64,000 bases of DNA from Heligmosomoides polygyrus polygyrus (Eukaryota; Nematoda; Chromadorea; Rhabditida; Heligmosomidae). Below the pieces are notes generated by a model. The model had not been told where the DNA came from. It did not search any database and saw nothing but the letters and a program-made list of their open reading frames with translations. Shown here piece by piece: positions 14,701-24,508 of the stretch. The stretch is from the NCBI GenBank assembly GCA_947396885.1, contig OX377206.1:89711960-89775959 (forward strand). The letters are read 5' to 3'. The translations under genes were made by a program, and so were the position numbers. Positions within the stretch are counted from its first letter, which is position 1; every line of letters begins with the position of its first letter.

Positions 14701-17700
14701 CCCAGCAGAGGGCGGGTGTACCTCCTGTCGCGCTGCCGGGAGCCTATACTAACATCGCGTCACGCAACGCGTGTGCACTAAACGATCCCTTAGTCGTGTA
14801 GATCAACGAACTAACAGCCTTAAATTCTCAGGTTTCAATCCGTTTGGCTGAAAGCCATTAGCTAGACCGCACCAGTCCTACCCACATAACGATGCGGAGT
14901 GAGTCAAGAAAGTTTCTTGCAAGACCTTATGATGATGCCTATAGCAATTTCGGTTATAGCTCTGCATTGATCGTCAAAGTTCATCGTCTGTCTGTCAAAT
15001 TCGGATATTGTAGAAGACTTGGCAAACCGTCTTCTTTTTCCTTTCTTTTTTTTTCAAAATCGAGATTTCAAAAACGGATGTCAGATTCGTAATGAGCACC
15101 CCAAATAACATTAATGGGTGATGTTCTGAAGAAATTCTTCTTCGACAATTCCTCAAGCTCTGGAGTGGTGAAGGTACAGTAGTGCCAAAAAATCACAACA
15201 AGGTTACTTTCCACAGCATACAGATGGAAATGTGCAAAAACACCTAAAGAATGTATAGAAGTCAGGACCCCTCAAATTCCAACCAGTTAGTTGAAATGCA
15301 AAAACATCGCGAGGCAGGAGAACCGAACCCCCGACCTCTCACGCATGAAACAATGTCACTACCACTGCGCTCCAAACCGCTTGCCGGAAGAGGCATCGCG
15401 GACGTAGAAAACCACCAAACTCGTGATGCGCCGTATGAAGCGTGATTCGTGCAAAACGTCTTAATTTTTTCACAGCTGATTTTTTCTTGTGCCTTCAAAC
15501 AATTTTGCCGATTTCGGACCCAGTTATTCTCACAAAGGACAACATGGAGCTATCGGGGAATTCTGCCTGGGAGTGTACCAGGGACAGGCGCAACAAAGGC
15601 GTCAGCCAATCACATATCTTTTTCATCGTCCCCCAAGGCAGGTGATATGCTGACACCTTCCTCGCCTGCCCTCACCTCTTGCACACACCAAGGATTCCTG
15701 GTAAAGCCACCATGATTTTTTGCCCAATATTGACCATGTGCAGTGCGTTATTGATTAATTATAACGTCATTCAATTGCCATTCTATTTTCAGGTATTGTT
15801 TCGATACTGGTCGAATGGAGGCGTGATATTACAAGTCTGTATACTAGGTTACGGTAAGTAGCTCAGCCCTTTCTCTCATTCTTTTATACAAAACTAGGTA
15901 AGACTACTGATAGGTCACTCATATTGTCTAGTGTGAAACTGCCCGGCACAAGTAGTTAATGTAGCCTACATGGGGGGGGGGCGGGAACGAGCCAGCCAAT
16001 CACAGGCCAGCTGAACACCGACCGCCTATTCGCTGCGGCTTGAATAGTCTGGCGTGTCCCCTCTCCTCCTCCCTTGCTCCAATATCGGAGAAGGTGTCTA
16101 CTAGCTCATCTGCACAATATGGTTGTGCTTTTAAAAAATTGTATCAAGCGAATGAATGATCGAATAAATTCGATCTTGAAAATTATCGAACGAATGAATG
16201 AACCAATAAATACGATGTCGAAAAATTCCGAGCGAATGAATGAACGAATTCATTCGCCCTTCAATTTTTTCGAATGATCTAAAATCGAATCAGCCCCATT
16301 CCTCGCTTACTCGAATAATCGAATAAATTTATTCTATTTTCGAATAAAGTTGAAATAATCGATCTTCGAATATTATTCGAATTAAACTCTCTTTCGATGA
16401 TCGAATTCGAATGAATACTCGGCCTTTCAAAACCGACGATGTTGGGATTCGAACGAATATTAAAAATTTTAGAAATATCGAATATTCGACTATTCAAATT
16501 ATTCGAACAAATTTTTTTTTCAGCAATTACTGATTACTCAATTTTTCCAATAATTACTCGAATATATTCGTCCGACCACAATTATAGTGTACACTGAATT
16601 GAAGTCCTTGGTTCGAGCCCCGTCTAGGCCAATCAAGCTCTCCGGGTCAATGAATTGGTAACAGACTTGTCCGTGAAGAATAAATCACTGACTCGCCCAT
16701 TGACTGGCCAACGTTCGTTATTGTGTAAGCCTTCGCATTCAAATTTGCTCCACGACATCCCGTAGACATAGAGTGTGTGGCGCATCCCAAACCTCAGTAA
16801 GTCCCCCAGAATCGCATTTCCTCGATCTGACATTCCTCATGTGGAGCTCAAGAAGCAGCATATCACTGCAACAATCGTATCATTACAGCGGCAGACAGTC
16901 AGCTAGCGAAATGCGTAGATGAGAACACGAGCACGATTCGCGACAACAAACTTGTCGTCTTCGATCTGTCCAACAGCGTCAAAGAGCCATTTACGGTAGG
17001 TCAGATGCCCACAGGCGACAAGGATATGACTGAGAGAACTTATCCATTAAGATAAACATCGTTGCACATTGGAGGGAAGGCGTGAAGAATCGCTATCTGG
17101 TGATCGACGAAATCGCTTACATTGGCGAATGCTCACTTCCGGAGAGGCTGTCGGTTACCACCGCCACCATCACGACCTCTCCTCAAGTGAACAGCACAAC
17201 AGATGAACTCAACGTGATCTCGATTCCTGGTCACATCATCACCTTGAAACCGCCACGGGAGAACAACAACGTGACCAAAGCGGAAGGTTCCCGCACCCTA
17301 GTGAGCCTTGGCAAAGGCGGGAAGCTGTGGCCGACGGCAAGGGTGATCACTTTGCCACCTGTCACCAGGTCCGTGTCTTCGACAGCGTATCCGCTTCCGA
17401 AAGGCAACCCCTATTCGACGTATGTTGCCATTTTTCATACAAATATTTCTCTATTTACACGAGACTGTGCTTAAGTATTTTGACAAATTAGTATTGTGTT
17501 CTTTTCGGCTGAATGACTATTTGTATTTGTTTCAACAAAAAAAAACTGTGCCCTCTGCCAAATGCAGAACGGCACTCAACAAAGTTTCACGAATATTTTT
17601 TGGCTCGTGTTCCTACAAGAACAGCCTCTAAACTTGCGGGGAGATTTTGCGCCGCAATTTTTACAGAATGTAGTGTCCCGTGTAAAGAGTGCAATTTTTT

Positions 17701-20700
17701 CGGAATGCTCTTCTGCGATCGAAAAAAGGCGTGTGAAAACGTGAGCGCGAAGCTCATCACGCCCTGCTCCCACCCCATCGAATGTGGTCGGTTGGTGTAG
17801 TGGATAGCGATGTCGCCTCTCCGGTGCATTAGGTGGGCTTTACGGTTCGGTCCCGATGTCGTCACAGTTTTTGCACACACCGGGTCGTTATTATTACAAA
17901 AGGGCTACATTTACTTACTAAAAGCAATAATCGTGCACAAATTGACTCCTGTGATCATGTAACCACATAATATAACGACCCAATGTGTGCAAAAACTTTG
18001 GCGACACCGGACACCGAACCATAAAACTCATCCGGTGCGCGCGAGACACGACATCGCTATCCTCTGCGCCAACCGTCTACACTTGACGCACTGGCAGCAG
18101 ATCGTGATGAACTTCGCGCTCACGTTTTCACACGCCTTTTTCAACCACTGAATAGCGATCCGAAAAGATCGACCATGGTTTTGGACTCCTCACACCGGAC
18201 CCTACATCCCGTAAAAATTGCATCGCAAAAACTCACCACAAGTTTGAGGGCTCTCCTTGTTAGAATATATGATGAACAACTTCCTGCATCGTTTCTCTAT
18301 TCTTTGTCGAGAACGTTCAATTACAAGTCAAAAACTTTCTTAAACAGAAAGGACATTTGAGAAATAAACTACGAATTAGTTCAAGCAAGAATATACTACA
18401 TATGATCGTGCATTTTCCCAGTCAATGAACTGCTGAGTCGCTTTGAGAAAAAACACTTTTCGCTCTACGCAATTCATGAAGGAAGTCATTTTTTGCCAGT
18501 CTTTAAAAAGCAAGATTTCCTTGTAATCTTTTGCGCACAACTGATTTTGTATCACTTTTGACTCAATGAATATTCTGTGTTCTATGTTCTACAGCTCCTG
18601 GAAGAACAGAAAAGGAGCTTGCGGCACATTTTCTCACTTTCTAGGCACGTCGCCTCATCGAAAAAAAAGACGGGACTTCTCTTCGAGAAAACGACATCGT
18701 GGCCCATCCCACAGTAGGTTTACGTGACGATCATTTCGAGCTGATTTCTATATGGTTAGGAATGAACAGAAAAATTTCTACGCAGGAAATCTACCACTCG
18801 ATGGATTACGGCAGTTCGTACGACAACAGAGGAGCCAGAGTCTGAAGATTACTGCGCTTCCTTGAACTGCAACTTCGACGGTAAGCCATGAACGACATGT
18901 TAGTCATTCCTTACGAGTAGAATTCAAGACCACGCACAGCTGGAGCAGATCGGCAATCGGCCCGTTTGTGTTTTCAATGTTATCACTATTGATTATTTAT
19001 TTTATTTTGTTACTCAATTCAAGTATCAATTTCAGTCCTTTCCGCTATTTGTAGAAGGAGACAGCAATAATAGCCATTTGAATTATTATCAAGTCTACTT
19101 ATTTGTTACGAAATTTCGGTGCTTATGTAGGAAGACGGAGCACAGCTGCTGCGAGTATGATTCTGAAACCACTGGAGGTCAAGTGCGGGTGAAAGCGGAT
19201 GGTGAATTAAGATCGTGACGTGTAACGTTGCCATAGCTAGGAAGCGTCACACACCGTCACACTGTTACGCTACCGTAGTAGAAGCGGTCGCGGGCGGCGG
19301 TGGCATGTTACCGTAACTCAAGGAGACACCTAACGTACGAACCCCAAAAGCTACGCGCGAGGACTGAACACGTACGAACCGCCCCTTTCTGGCAAATTGC
19401 AAGCAACCCCGCGACGCGACCGCTCGCTCCGCTAGTGTCGTAATGTAGATCAGGAAGTATGCCGAGTTGGCGAGGTGGGCGGAGTCTTGTTCTTGATCTT
19501 GCGCACGAGAAGGGGCGAGAAAACAACTTTTGTGTCTCCAAGATTTCGTAAGAGAGCCAGTAGGCTGTCAGGCAAGCCCAGGGGTTGGGAAGGGGTGGAC
19601 GAGGAAAAATATCCCCACATTTTGTACGTCATGACCATCCCCCACAATACAGCCGCTGTGCTTTTTGGTTCCTCCACTCGCGCACGTTCATACCGAAATT
19701 CATCCGCAGTTGACCGCTAGGAGTTTCAGAACTATCCGCATCCCAGCTGTGGTGCTCCATCGTCTAAGCACTGAAGTTAGTAGCGATGCTGGATGTGCTT
19801 ATTTGATGATCAAATCGTTCAAACGAAAGCACCTTTCCCTGGTGCATGCCAAATTCCGCTGATTTTTTCATTCTAAGCATTTTGGCAGATGTTCTAGTAT
19901 GTATGAATCACTGCGTTCATTCCCTATTATTGCCCATATACAATAGAATCTATCGTTCCATAAGAACGAAACAGCATTTGGATCACCGCTTTTTTTCGAG
20001 CACACCTGTAGTACAGTCACAAGGCTGGCTCATAGTGTGTGCACCCAAAATCGACCAACGTTCAGGTCCCGCCCAGGCCAACCAAGCCTACCGTCCCTCC
20101 GGGGTCGGCAAAATGGGACCAGACTTGTGCGGAACATATTAGAGCACTGACTTTTTCATCCAGCGGCTCCCAAATGTCGTTCTGTAGACCAAATGCGCAT
20201 TCATGCTTCTTCTGCGATATCTCTGAAGATAGTGATTGCGTAGTCAGAAGAGGCGCCGACGTGCACCCGATCCCAGGTCGTGGTTCAGATTTTCCGCCCA
20301 GGCCAACCAAGCATTGTATCCTTCCGAGGTGTCTGGCAAGGATAAAGCGATGGCTTGTTCATCAGCTGGCCACCGTAAGTCATTGTATAGGCCAGATGCG
20401 TACTCAAATCGTTTTCGCCACATTCTCTAGAGTTAGATTGCGTGGCGCATCTCGAAGTGAATTGCATAATGTCGTCCTTTACCCTTTATCCTTTGAGCTT
20501 TCTGTCGTAATAAGCTAAATTTCAGAGAATGCCTGTAATTATCTGAATCACGGACTGACTATAAAGCCATGGACTCTAAGAAACCGAGGATATGGCTATC
20601 CGTTAACCGGACATACTGATATCCGTCCAAGTAAGCTGAACCGCGCGTTTCTGATCTGAGGCATGAAGTTCGCATGTCCATTCGTTGCAGCCGGTTCCAA

Positions 20701-22786
20701 TGGCCAGTTCGTCTCCACTATTCTTGGCCCTGGCGAGATTGCCATCTTGGAGTCGCCGAAGGTCAATGCCACTCCGTCGCTGAACGTCCTTCTGTTCCAG
20801 TACTTCCGACCGTCTCAGACGTCCACACTGCGATTATGTCTAGGTACTTCTCCATGTCATAGTGATGTTCTGACTTATTCTAACTGATATCGCTTAGGAT
20901 CTCACTACACTGGTCTGCTGCGAACGGTAGCTGCCTTTATGAGGTGCCCGGCTATTCTACGTTCGGTCACGTCGAAAAATTCGTTGCGATGGAACACCGT
21001 GCACGTGCAGTTACCTCCTGGCACTACTCACGTAAGTACTTGAGCACATATGTAATAGCCACGTCAAATCGGACACTCTTCTAAACAAGGTTGGTGCTTC
21101 TAGAATCAAGGTGAGCTAGCTTCTGGCAGGTTAAATTATAGACTCCAAGATGGTTAGAATAATCACCTGTTCAAGGAAAATATGCTCTAACTTTCGCTGG
21201 AATTTTTTTGTTCACCTTCCGGAAAAGTGTAATAGCTTCATAAAATTCTTATTTTTTGAGAAAAAATAATAAAGTAAATCTTGCTTTCAAGCGCAACAAG
21301 GCAGCTATCATTTAGTGAATTAAAGACGTCATCGCGTCATGCATTCGAAGAGCTTGTCGCAATCTTTATTTGATAAATAGTGTAAATGCTGCTTACATGA
21401 AGCATCAAAATCAGGATTCGTGTGTTCTTTACAGCTGTTCTTGTTGTGTCGCTTACACGTGTGAAACCCTATGCAAACAGAAATTCTGCTACCAATCCAA
21501 CAGAAACGGCGACGTCTTTAACGAAAGCATGGCGCGATCCCTACTTTTGGCACAAAAAATGACCGCCTTCCTGCTCTTTAAAACAAGCTTTAAACCATTA
21601 TTTTTCGTCGAAAAATGAGAATTTTCTAAAATTCCAAACAATGAGTTCAGTTATTGGATAGGTGATTCAAGATTTCAAGGAAAGTCATACTGAAGTATTC
21701 CTTGAACAAAAAATTATTCCAACCTTTTCTGAAGAGTCTCTAGTTTAATGTAGAAGAAGCTTATTTCGAGTTGGAGGCGTTGGCTTTGGTTTCAAAAGTT
21801 TTCGCCTTCCTTAGAAGCGTGTCCAATTTGTTGTGAAAATAGTATATTACATATAGGAGCGCCAAGAGTTTGTGAATCGCAGGTTTTTTAGTTGGACATT
21901 TTTCAAACTAAACTGGGCACTCTTCCAAGCAAGCTTGACGCTTCTAAAATCAAGCTGAACGTCACCCAAATCAAACCGAGCTTCTTCCATATTAAAATAC
22001 AGACTCTCCCAGAAGGATAAAGCATTTTTTGTCCGAGAAGAATTTATTGTGACCTTCTTCGGAGATTTTTTTTAGCTCACCTGCACCAAAAAGTGAATAA
22101 ACTGTTTGAAAAATTATAAAATGTTTAATCTTCAAGGAAAATAACGGTTCGAAGTTTTTTTAAGGTGCGAGAAAGCTGCTGAACAATTTTAGTTCTAAAC
22201 GAAGACAATGCGCCATACCCTCATCTAGAACGTTTTCCTTTCCTTGTTAGCAAAAATTTCGTTTGCATGGAGTTATACAGTTTTCAACGGTACACCGAAA
22301 GCAATTGTAGAAAACACAGATATCTTCATTTCGCTGTTTCAAGCAATTTTCTGGCTATCAATTTCTGATGAAAATCTTAGAAGAAAATGAATTTAGAAAA
22401 TTACATAGTACAAGTTGCTAATGTGGCCTACATGGCGAGTAGTGATTCACTAGACCAATCACATGGTAATCGAATCGGCGTGCCTCTCAGAGGGCGATCG
22501 GTGCTCTGATTGGCTGTGTTCGGCTGATTGGTGCGCGCCTCCTCATGTAGGCCACATTAAAGACAAGTGTCTTTTATTCAGATTAACACTGCATCAAATG
22601 CTCTCCTTTTCTTCTTTTCAGTTCTTTCTGGTGGCTCACAACAGTGAGCGATCCGAGTCTCAAATAGCCATCGCTCTAGACAACATCAGAGTCGCGATAT
22701 GCGATCCAAGAGAGTTTGCCCAGAAATACCTCGCCAAAGCCGAGACGCAGCAACACCACTACGCCGACTACGAACCGGGGCTCTAG
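1074..22786 (+). CDS. Secreted protein with three MAM domains (19 coding exons, 771 aa)
   Basis: Coding exons: 1074-1130, 1195-1292, 1604-1704, 2716-2829, 4332-4462, 4873-4992, 6202-6298, 6361-6442, 6504-6592, 10057-10194, 10328-10380, 15793-15853, 16889-16995, 17052-17419, 18595-18717, 18786-18880, 20661-20843, 20898-21031, 22622-22786. All junctions keep phase and the total is 772 codons including TAG. The N-terminus has a hydrophobic stretch (ILQVALGLFV) fitting a signal peptide. MAM 1 spans about residues 45-192 (CSFDSDC to IDDIRFNASIC), MAM 2 about 320-443 (CDFNKEFACQW to VIDEIAYIGEC), and MAM 3 about 608-745 (CNFDGMKFACPF to ALDNIRVAIC). Linkers are Thr/Ser-rich or basic. No C-terminal membrane segment is seen. 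MAM domains are known adhesion or oligomerisation modules, so an extracellular matrix or cuticle role is inference. MAM 2 is short. The exon at 6361-6442 and the acceptors ending TTGAG, TAAG or ACAAG (4331, 10327, 17051, 20660) are the least certain parts. Confidence 0.88.
2971..3235 (+). repeat. SINE-like repeat (tRNA-derived), near full length
   Basis: Head GGAGCGCAGTCCGAGG matches an A box and CAGGTTCTTTGTTCGGATTTCC a degenerate B box. The CCCGCCCAGGCCAACCAA core, CATCGGCTGGCCACCGCAAG and a tail ending near CCTTTATCC follow. This layout defines the family used below. Confidence 0.8.
3510..3558. repeat. (TGTC)n / (TGCC)n microsatellite
   Basis: Uninterrupted TGTC units passing into TGCC units, in the MAM intron 2830-4331. 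Reading frames through it give meaningless Leu-Ser-Val-Cys repeats. Confidence 0.9.
4005..4115 (-). repeat. Single copy of the tRNA-like repeat
   Basis: - strand GCGGGTTCGAGTCCTACTTG and CTGCCCGGAAAGTAGAGAG match the T and anticodon arms of the 35.2-kb copy. The acceptor stem is degraded. Confidence 0.5.
4512..4750 (+). repeat. Diverged SINE-like copy
   Basis: GGCGTAGTCGGAAGAGGC head and GGTTCGACTCCC, a near-perfect B box. The later part is diverged. Confidence 0.55.
5700..6090. mobile_element. Possible inverted-repeat element
   Basis: AGGGCCCGGATTAATGAC (5709) and the inverse of ATCATGAACCGGGCCCAG (6085) resemble each other, with short inner matches. Weak. Confidence 0.3.
6593..7654. other. 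Start of a large MAM intron, no recognised content
   Basis: This is the first 1.06 kb of the 3.46-kb intron after exon 6504-6592. It is AT-rich and has short repeats such as TTGACCGCTG(T/C)GAGT at 6990-7010 and 7345-7365. No coding signal. Confidence 0.4.
7655..8270. mobile_element. Short mariner-type inverted-repeat element (616 bp)
   Basis: The ends TAGGTCGCTGCATATGAAGT (7655) and the inverse of TTTCATATGCAACGACCTA (8270) are near-perfect inverted repeats, continuing as TGGCCGATTT. Ends beginning TAGGT and TA-flanked fit mariner derivatives. No intact transposase frame is seen. It ends 3 bp before the next element at 8274-8276. Confidence 0.7.
8274..8325. repeat. 52-bp near-perfect palindrome made of mariner ends
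   Basis: ATATACAGGGTGTCTAAAAA faces its inverse TTTTTAGACACCCTGTATAT around a TATG centre. This is the transposon terminus followed immediately by an inverted copy, which would extrude as a cruciform. Confidence 0.8.
8276..10024. mobile_element. Mariner-type DNA transposon relic with long inverted ends
   Basis: Left end (TACAGGGTGTCTAAAAAAAT...) and right end (...TTTTTGAGACACCCTGTA, ending 10023) are inverted copies. The homology continues inward over about 100 bp (GCTCACAGTAAAGGTACT near 8340 against AGTACCTTTACTGTGAGC near 9960). At 8917-9020 the + strand encodes RRILWTDEATFKLNEEVNHH followed by YSYW, matching the DD(E/D) block of Tc1/mariner-like transposases. The rest is decayed. The right end stops 33 bp before MAM exon 10057-10194. 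It also contains the GC-rich element at 9656-9804. Confidence 0.75.
9656..9804. mobile_element. GC-rich MITE (149 bp)
   Basis: TGTTATACTCTCGCGGGAGC at the left faces GCTCCCGCGGGAGTATAACA at the right, with CATCCGCGGA continuing the stem. It is much more GC-rich than its flanks. A GTTTAGGCC...GCACACTAAAC pair just outside suggests it landed inside another MITE related to family A. Confidence 0.75.
10512..11748. mobile_element. Family C inverted-repeat element, interrupted by MITE B
   Basis: Ends CGTCGAATTAGACACTTTT (10512) and AAAAGTATCCAATTCGACG (11748) are inverted. The interior holds TTAAAGACGTC and ACAGCTGTC blocks shared, mostly inverted, with 21062-21840. MITE B (10772-10910) sits inside. 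It lies in the MAM intron 10381-15792. Confidence 0.55.
10772..10910. mobile_element. MITE family B (about 139 bp)
   Basis: GCCCTAGTTTATACTTGCGC at the left faces TGCAAGTATAAACTAGAGC at the right, with GCGGCAC-type inner stems. A second copy is at 62811-63060. Confidence 0.8.
11756..11791. repeat. (ATTT)n microsatellite
   Basis: About nine ATTT units in a row. Confidence 0.9.
12631..12822. mobile_element. MITE (192 bp) with 39-bp ends
   Basis: GTCGCGTAGGTGAGCAGCAT at the left and ATGCTGCTCACCTATGCGAC at the right are inverted repeats that extend inward through TGGTA and a G-rich/C-rich stretch. Confidence 0.8.
13060..13950. repeat. Diverged direct duplication in a MAM intron
   Basis: Blocks around 13060-13290 and 13716-13930 share AACGAGGGATTTGCTGAAAA-like, AAAATGTGAGAATTTCCC-like and TGCACCTTCGxxxxGGTTGATTTT-like segments in the same order. 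Neither copy is open in a consistent frame, so I call it an old repeat and not coding. Confidence 0.45.
14408..14792. mobile_element. MITE A copy split by a second MITE (nested pair)
   Basis: Outer ends (GTTCGTTTAGTG at 14414 and GTGCACTAAACGATCCCT at 14792) match family A. Inside, CAGGAGGTACACCCGCCCCC (14514) faces GGGCGGGTGTACCTCCTG (ending 14728), forming an independent inner fold-back with a poly-G run at 14537-14550. The A halves resume on either side. Confidence 0.75.
15300..15385 (-). repeat. tRNA-like / SINE head
   Basis: On the - strand GGAGCGCAGTGGTAGTGAC followed 40 nt later by GGGGGTTCGGTTCTCC looks like A and B boxes. No full cloverleaf was found. Confidence 0.35.
15951..16080. 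mobile_element. MITE family F remnant
   Basis: AGTTAATGTAGCCTACATGG followed by a G run and a CCAATCACAGGCC segment matches the left end of family F (22421-22560). A matching right end is not clear. Confidence 0.4.
16130..16570. repeat. TTCGAA/GAATGAAT-rich degenerate satellite
   Basis: Dense repetition of GAATGAATGA, ATTCGAAT and TCGAATAA motifs without a fixed period. A similar stretch is at 53810-54310. It lies in MAM intron 15854-16888. Confidence 0.7.
16605..16805 (+). repeat. SINE-like copy, 5' part lost
   Basis: GGTTCGAGCCCCGTCTAGGCC, TGAATTGGTAACAGACTTGT and CACGACATCCCGTAGACATA follow family order. Confidence 0.6.
17585..18290. mobile_element. Long fold-back element containing a tRNA-like segment
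   Basis: Arms of about 300 bp (17585-17895 and 17955-18290) are inverted and imperfect. Matching blocks include GGCGTGTGAAAACGTGAGCG against CGCTCACGTTTTCACACGCC. Within the left arm GTGTAGTGGATAGCGATGTC and GGTTCGGTCCC at 17795-17860 resemble pol III A and B boxes at tRNA spacing. The right arm has the inverted, decayed copy. It lies in MAM intron 17420-18594. Confidence 0.7.
20062..20495 (+). repeat. Two SINE-like copies, head to tail
   Basis: A 5'-truncated copy (20062-20225) is followed by a nearly full one (20237-20495) beginning TTGCGTAGTCAGAAGAGGCG. Both share the CCCGCCCAGGCCAACCAA core. A 159-codon frame across them is a repeat translation. Confidence 0.75.
21062..21840. mobile_element. 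Family C inverted-repeat element
   Basis: Ends ACGTCAAATCGGACACTCTT and AAGCGTGTCCAATTTG are inverted. The interior blocks (AAAGACGTC, GCTTACATG, ACAGCTGTTC) recur inverted at 11180-11420. A related segment continues at 21886-22350. Confidence 0.5.
22421..22560. mobile_element. MITE family F (140 bp)
   Basis: TAATGTGGCCTACATG at the left and CATGTAGGCCACATTA at the right are perfect 16-bp inverted repeats. The interior has CCAATCA/TGATTGG pairs. It sits 61 bp before the last MAM exon. Confidence 0.85.
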
Positions 22787-22983
22787 CCGTTCTCTTCGCA
22801 CCTTAACCTTCCCTCTCACTCACAAAACTGGTTGGTACTGTAGTGAAGGCAATAGCTTGGCCAAGTATTATCAACAACAACAAAAAAACTCGTGCCTTAA
22901 GTCCACTTCATCCCATCGCCATTTCACAGCTAACATCCTGAACGTGCATCAAATGCTCGCGATTTCATTTAAACTCATGGTTC

Positions 22984-22989
22984 AATAAA
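22984..22989 (+). terminator. Polyadenylation signal AATAAA of the MAM gene
   Basis: A canonical AATAAA lies 198 nt after the TAG stop at 22784-22786. A second AATAAA-like motif near 23099 is an alternative. Confidence 0.6.
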
Positions 22990-24215
22990 CGAAAGATTCC
23001 TTCAGTTAGGCACTAAATATTTATCTGACATTTGGCACCAACGACAACTGTTCACAATGTGTTTGTACATAGGGTCATTGAAACGGTAATATTGTTGCAA
23101 TAAAATTGGTGCATTTTTGTATAATTAAATACGTCTTTCATATTCGTCTTTCATGTTGATTTTAGCTATGTATGTATGTGTGTTCTCTTTGATTTATCTC
23201 ATCTGTGATGCTGAATTATAAACCGCTCATTTTCTTATTACAGTACAATACAACAAAGTAACACTGTTATTGAATCAGTGCGCTGAACTGGAAGTTTTAC
23301 CCAGATTTTTTCTGATCATACACGATGCACCAACCAGCTGGAACAAGTGCAATATTAAGCCGTGTGCGTAATCTATTATTAAGCAATATGTAGTTTCTAG
23401 AAGACTTCAAGGAAAGCTCTACAAGCCCACAGGTGAGGCCAAGACTGAGCCATGAGGAGAAGAAAGTTAGGAGAAAAATTTGTAAACGCAGTTGAAGCGC
23501 GTCGTTCGAAATGGGTATTCAGCCTCTGCCTCATTTGATGAAAAATGTTTCAAACTTGAGCGATCCCAGAAAGGACAAAATAATAGTGCGTTTAATACCA
23601 CCTTTACGGGAACCTGATGATATAAACACAATGGCCCTGCATGGCAGGTTTTTGTCATACACGATTTCCCCAAATGCCCCCCTCACACCCTAGGTTTTTG
23701 TGTAAAAAGAGTGAAAATCAATAAAAATGTTCGTTTGATGGGAACAAAAACATAACACCATATATTGGAGACTCAATCGCGCTGTTTAAAGGCAAAATGC
23801 ACATTCTGGCAAAACGATTTTTCTAACAGCAAAACAAAAGGACGTGGTAGCGGTTCTCAGTCCATCTGCAAAATATTGCACCTGCGAAAGACTAGCTGTG
23901 AAATTCCTGAATCTTTAGATGTTCAATCTTTGTTTAATAACCATCTTAAAGAAAATGTCCTGCTCTATAAAGACTGGAAAAACTATTGTTCAATATTTTC
24001 TAAGGAACGAATAAGAAATTAAACTCCGTACGAGGTGCTGCGACGCGAGCTGCAAAGCAACCCACACGATCAGAAGGCTCTTATCAATCCAGGAGTGGTC
24101 CCTTATGAATAATACCGCTCCACCATGATCTACAAAACATGGGCAAACACGGTTTAAAAGTGGTTCAAATTTGGTGCATTCTTGGCCTTTTTATACGCCT
24201 ATGTTTCTGTTGGTC

Positions 24216-24508
24216 GCGTGTAGCGCAGTGGGAGGAGGCGCCACTGCCGCGTGCACCCGATGCCAGGTTCCTCGTTCAGATTTCCCGCCCAGACCAACCA
24301 AGCCTTCCATCCCTCCGGGGTCGGTGAATTGTTACCAGACTTGTCTGGGAAGGATAAAGCCCTGACTTGTTCATCGGCTGGCCACCTCAAGTCATTGTAT
24401 GGCCAAATACGCATTCACGTCGCCTCCACGACATCCCGTAGAAGTGGAATGCGCTGGCGCATCCCAGAAGGGAATGAGTAACGCCGTCCTTTATCCTTTT
24501 ATCCTTTA
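24216..24508 (+). repeat. SINE-like copy, near full length
   Basis: GTGTAGCGCAGTGGGAGGAG fits the pol III A-box consensus TRGCNNAGYNGG exactly (TAGCGCAGTGGG). Core and tail are intact up to CCTTTATCC. Confidence 0.8.

Larger units (their letters stand above)
10057..17143 (+). other. MAM domain 2 exon group (compact, divergent)
   Basis: Exons 10057-10194, 10328-10380, 15793-15853, 16889-16995 and the start of 17052-17419 encode CDFNKEFACQWG, KWAIIEQGPSMLASDPVQCQ, KVLFRYWSNGGVILQVCILG, a loop with LAKCVDEN, and YLVIDEIAYIGEC. The domain is about 124 residues. Compared with MAM 1 it lacks the segment between the CQW motif and the IEQ strand. The 10328 acceptor (CTACAAG) was chosen because it is the only one that keeps frame; a missed small exon would be an alternative explanation for the short domain. 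Confidence 0.8.
18786..22754 (+). other. MAM domain 3 exon group
   Basis: Exons 18786-18880, 20661-20843, 20898-21031 and 22622-22786 encode CNFDGMKFACPFVAAGSNG, LNVLLFQYFRPSQTSTLRLC, LRWNTVHVQLPPGTTHFFLV and IAIALDNIRVAIC. Strand order and cysteine spacing match the MAM fold. The first intron, 18881-20660, is 1.8 kb and carries SINE-like copies. A 26-residue hydrophilic tail follows the domain. Confidence 0.85.

Noticed and set aside
19093..19215. Candidate MAM exon after GCTTATGTAG with Cys-Cys-Glu-Tyr
   Set aside because: No frame keeps phase with exon 18786-18880 and continues the MAM pattern; exon 20661-20843 does both.
20039..20518. 159-codon + strand frame
   Set aside because: It is made of two head-to-tail SINE-like copies; the same core is translated in many other places.
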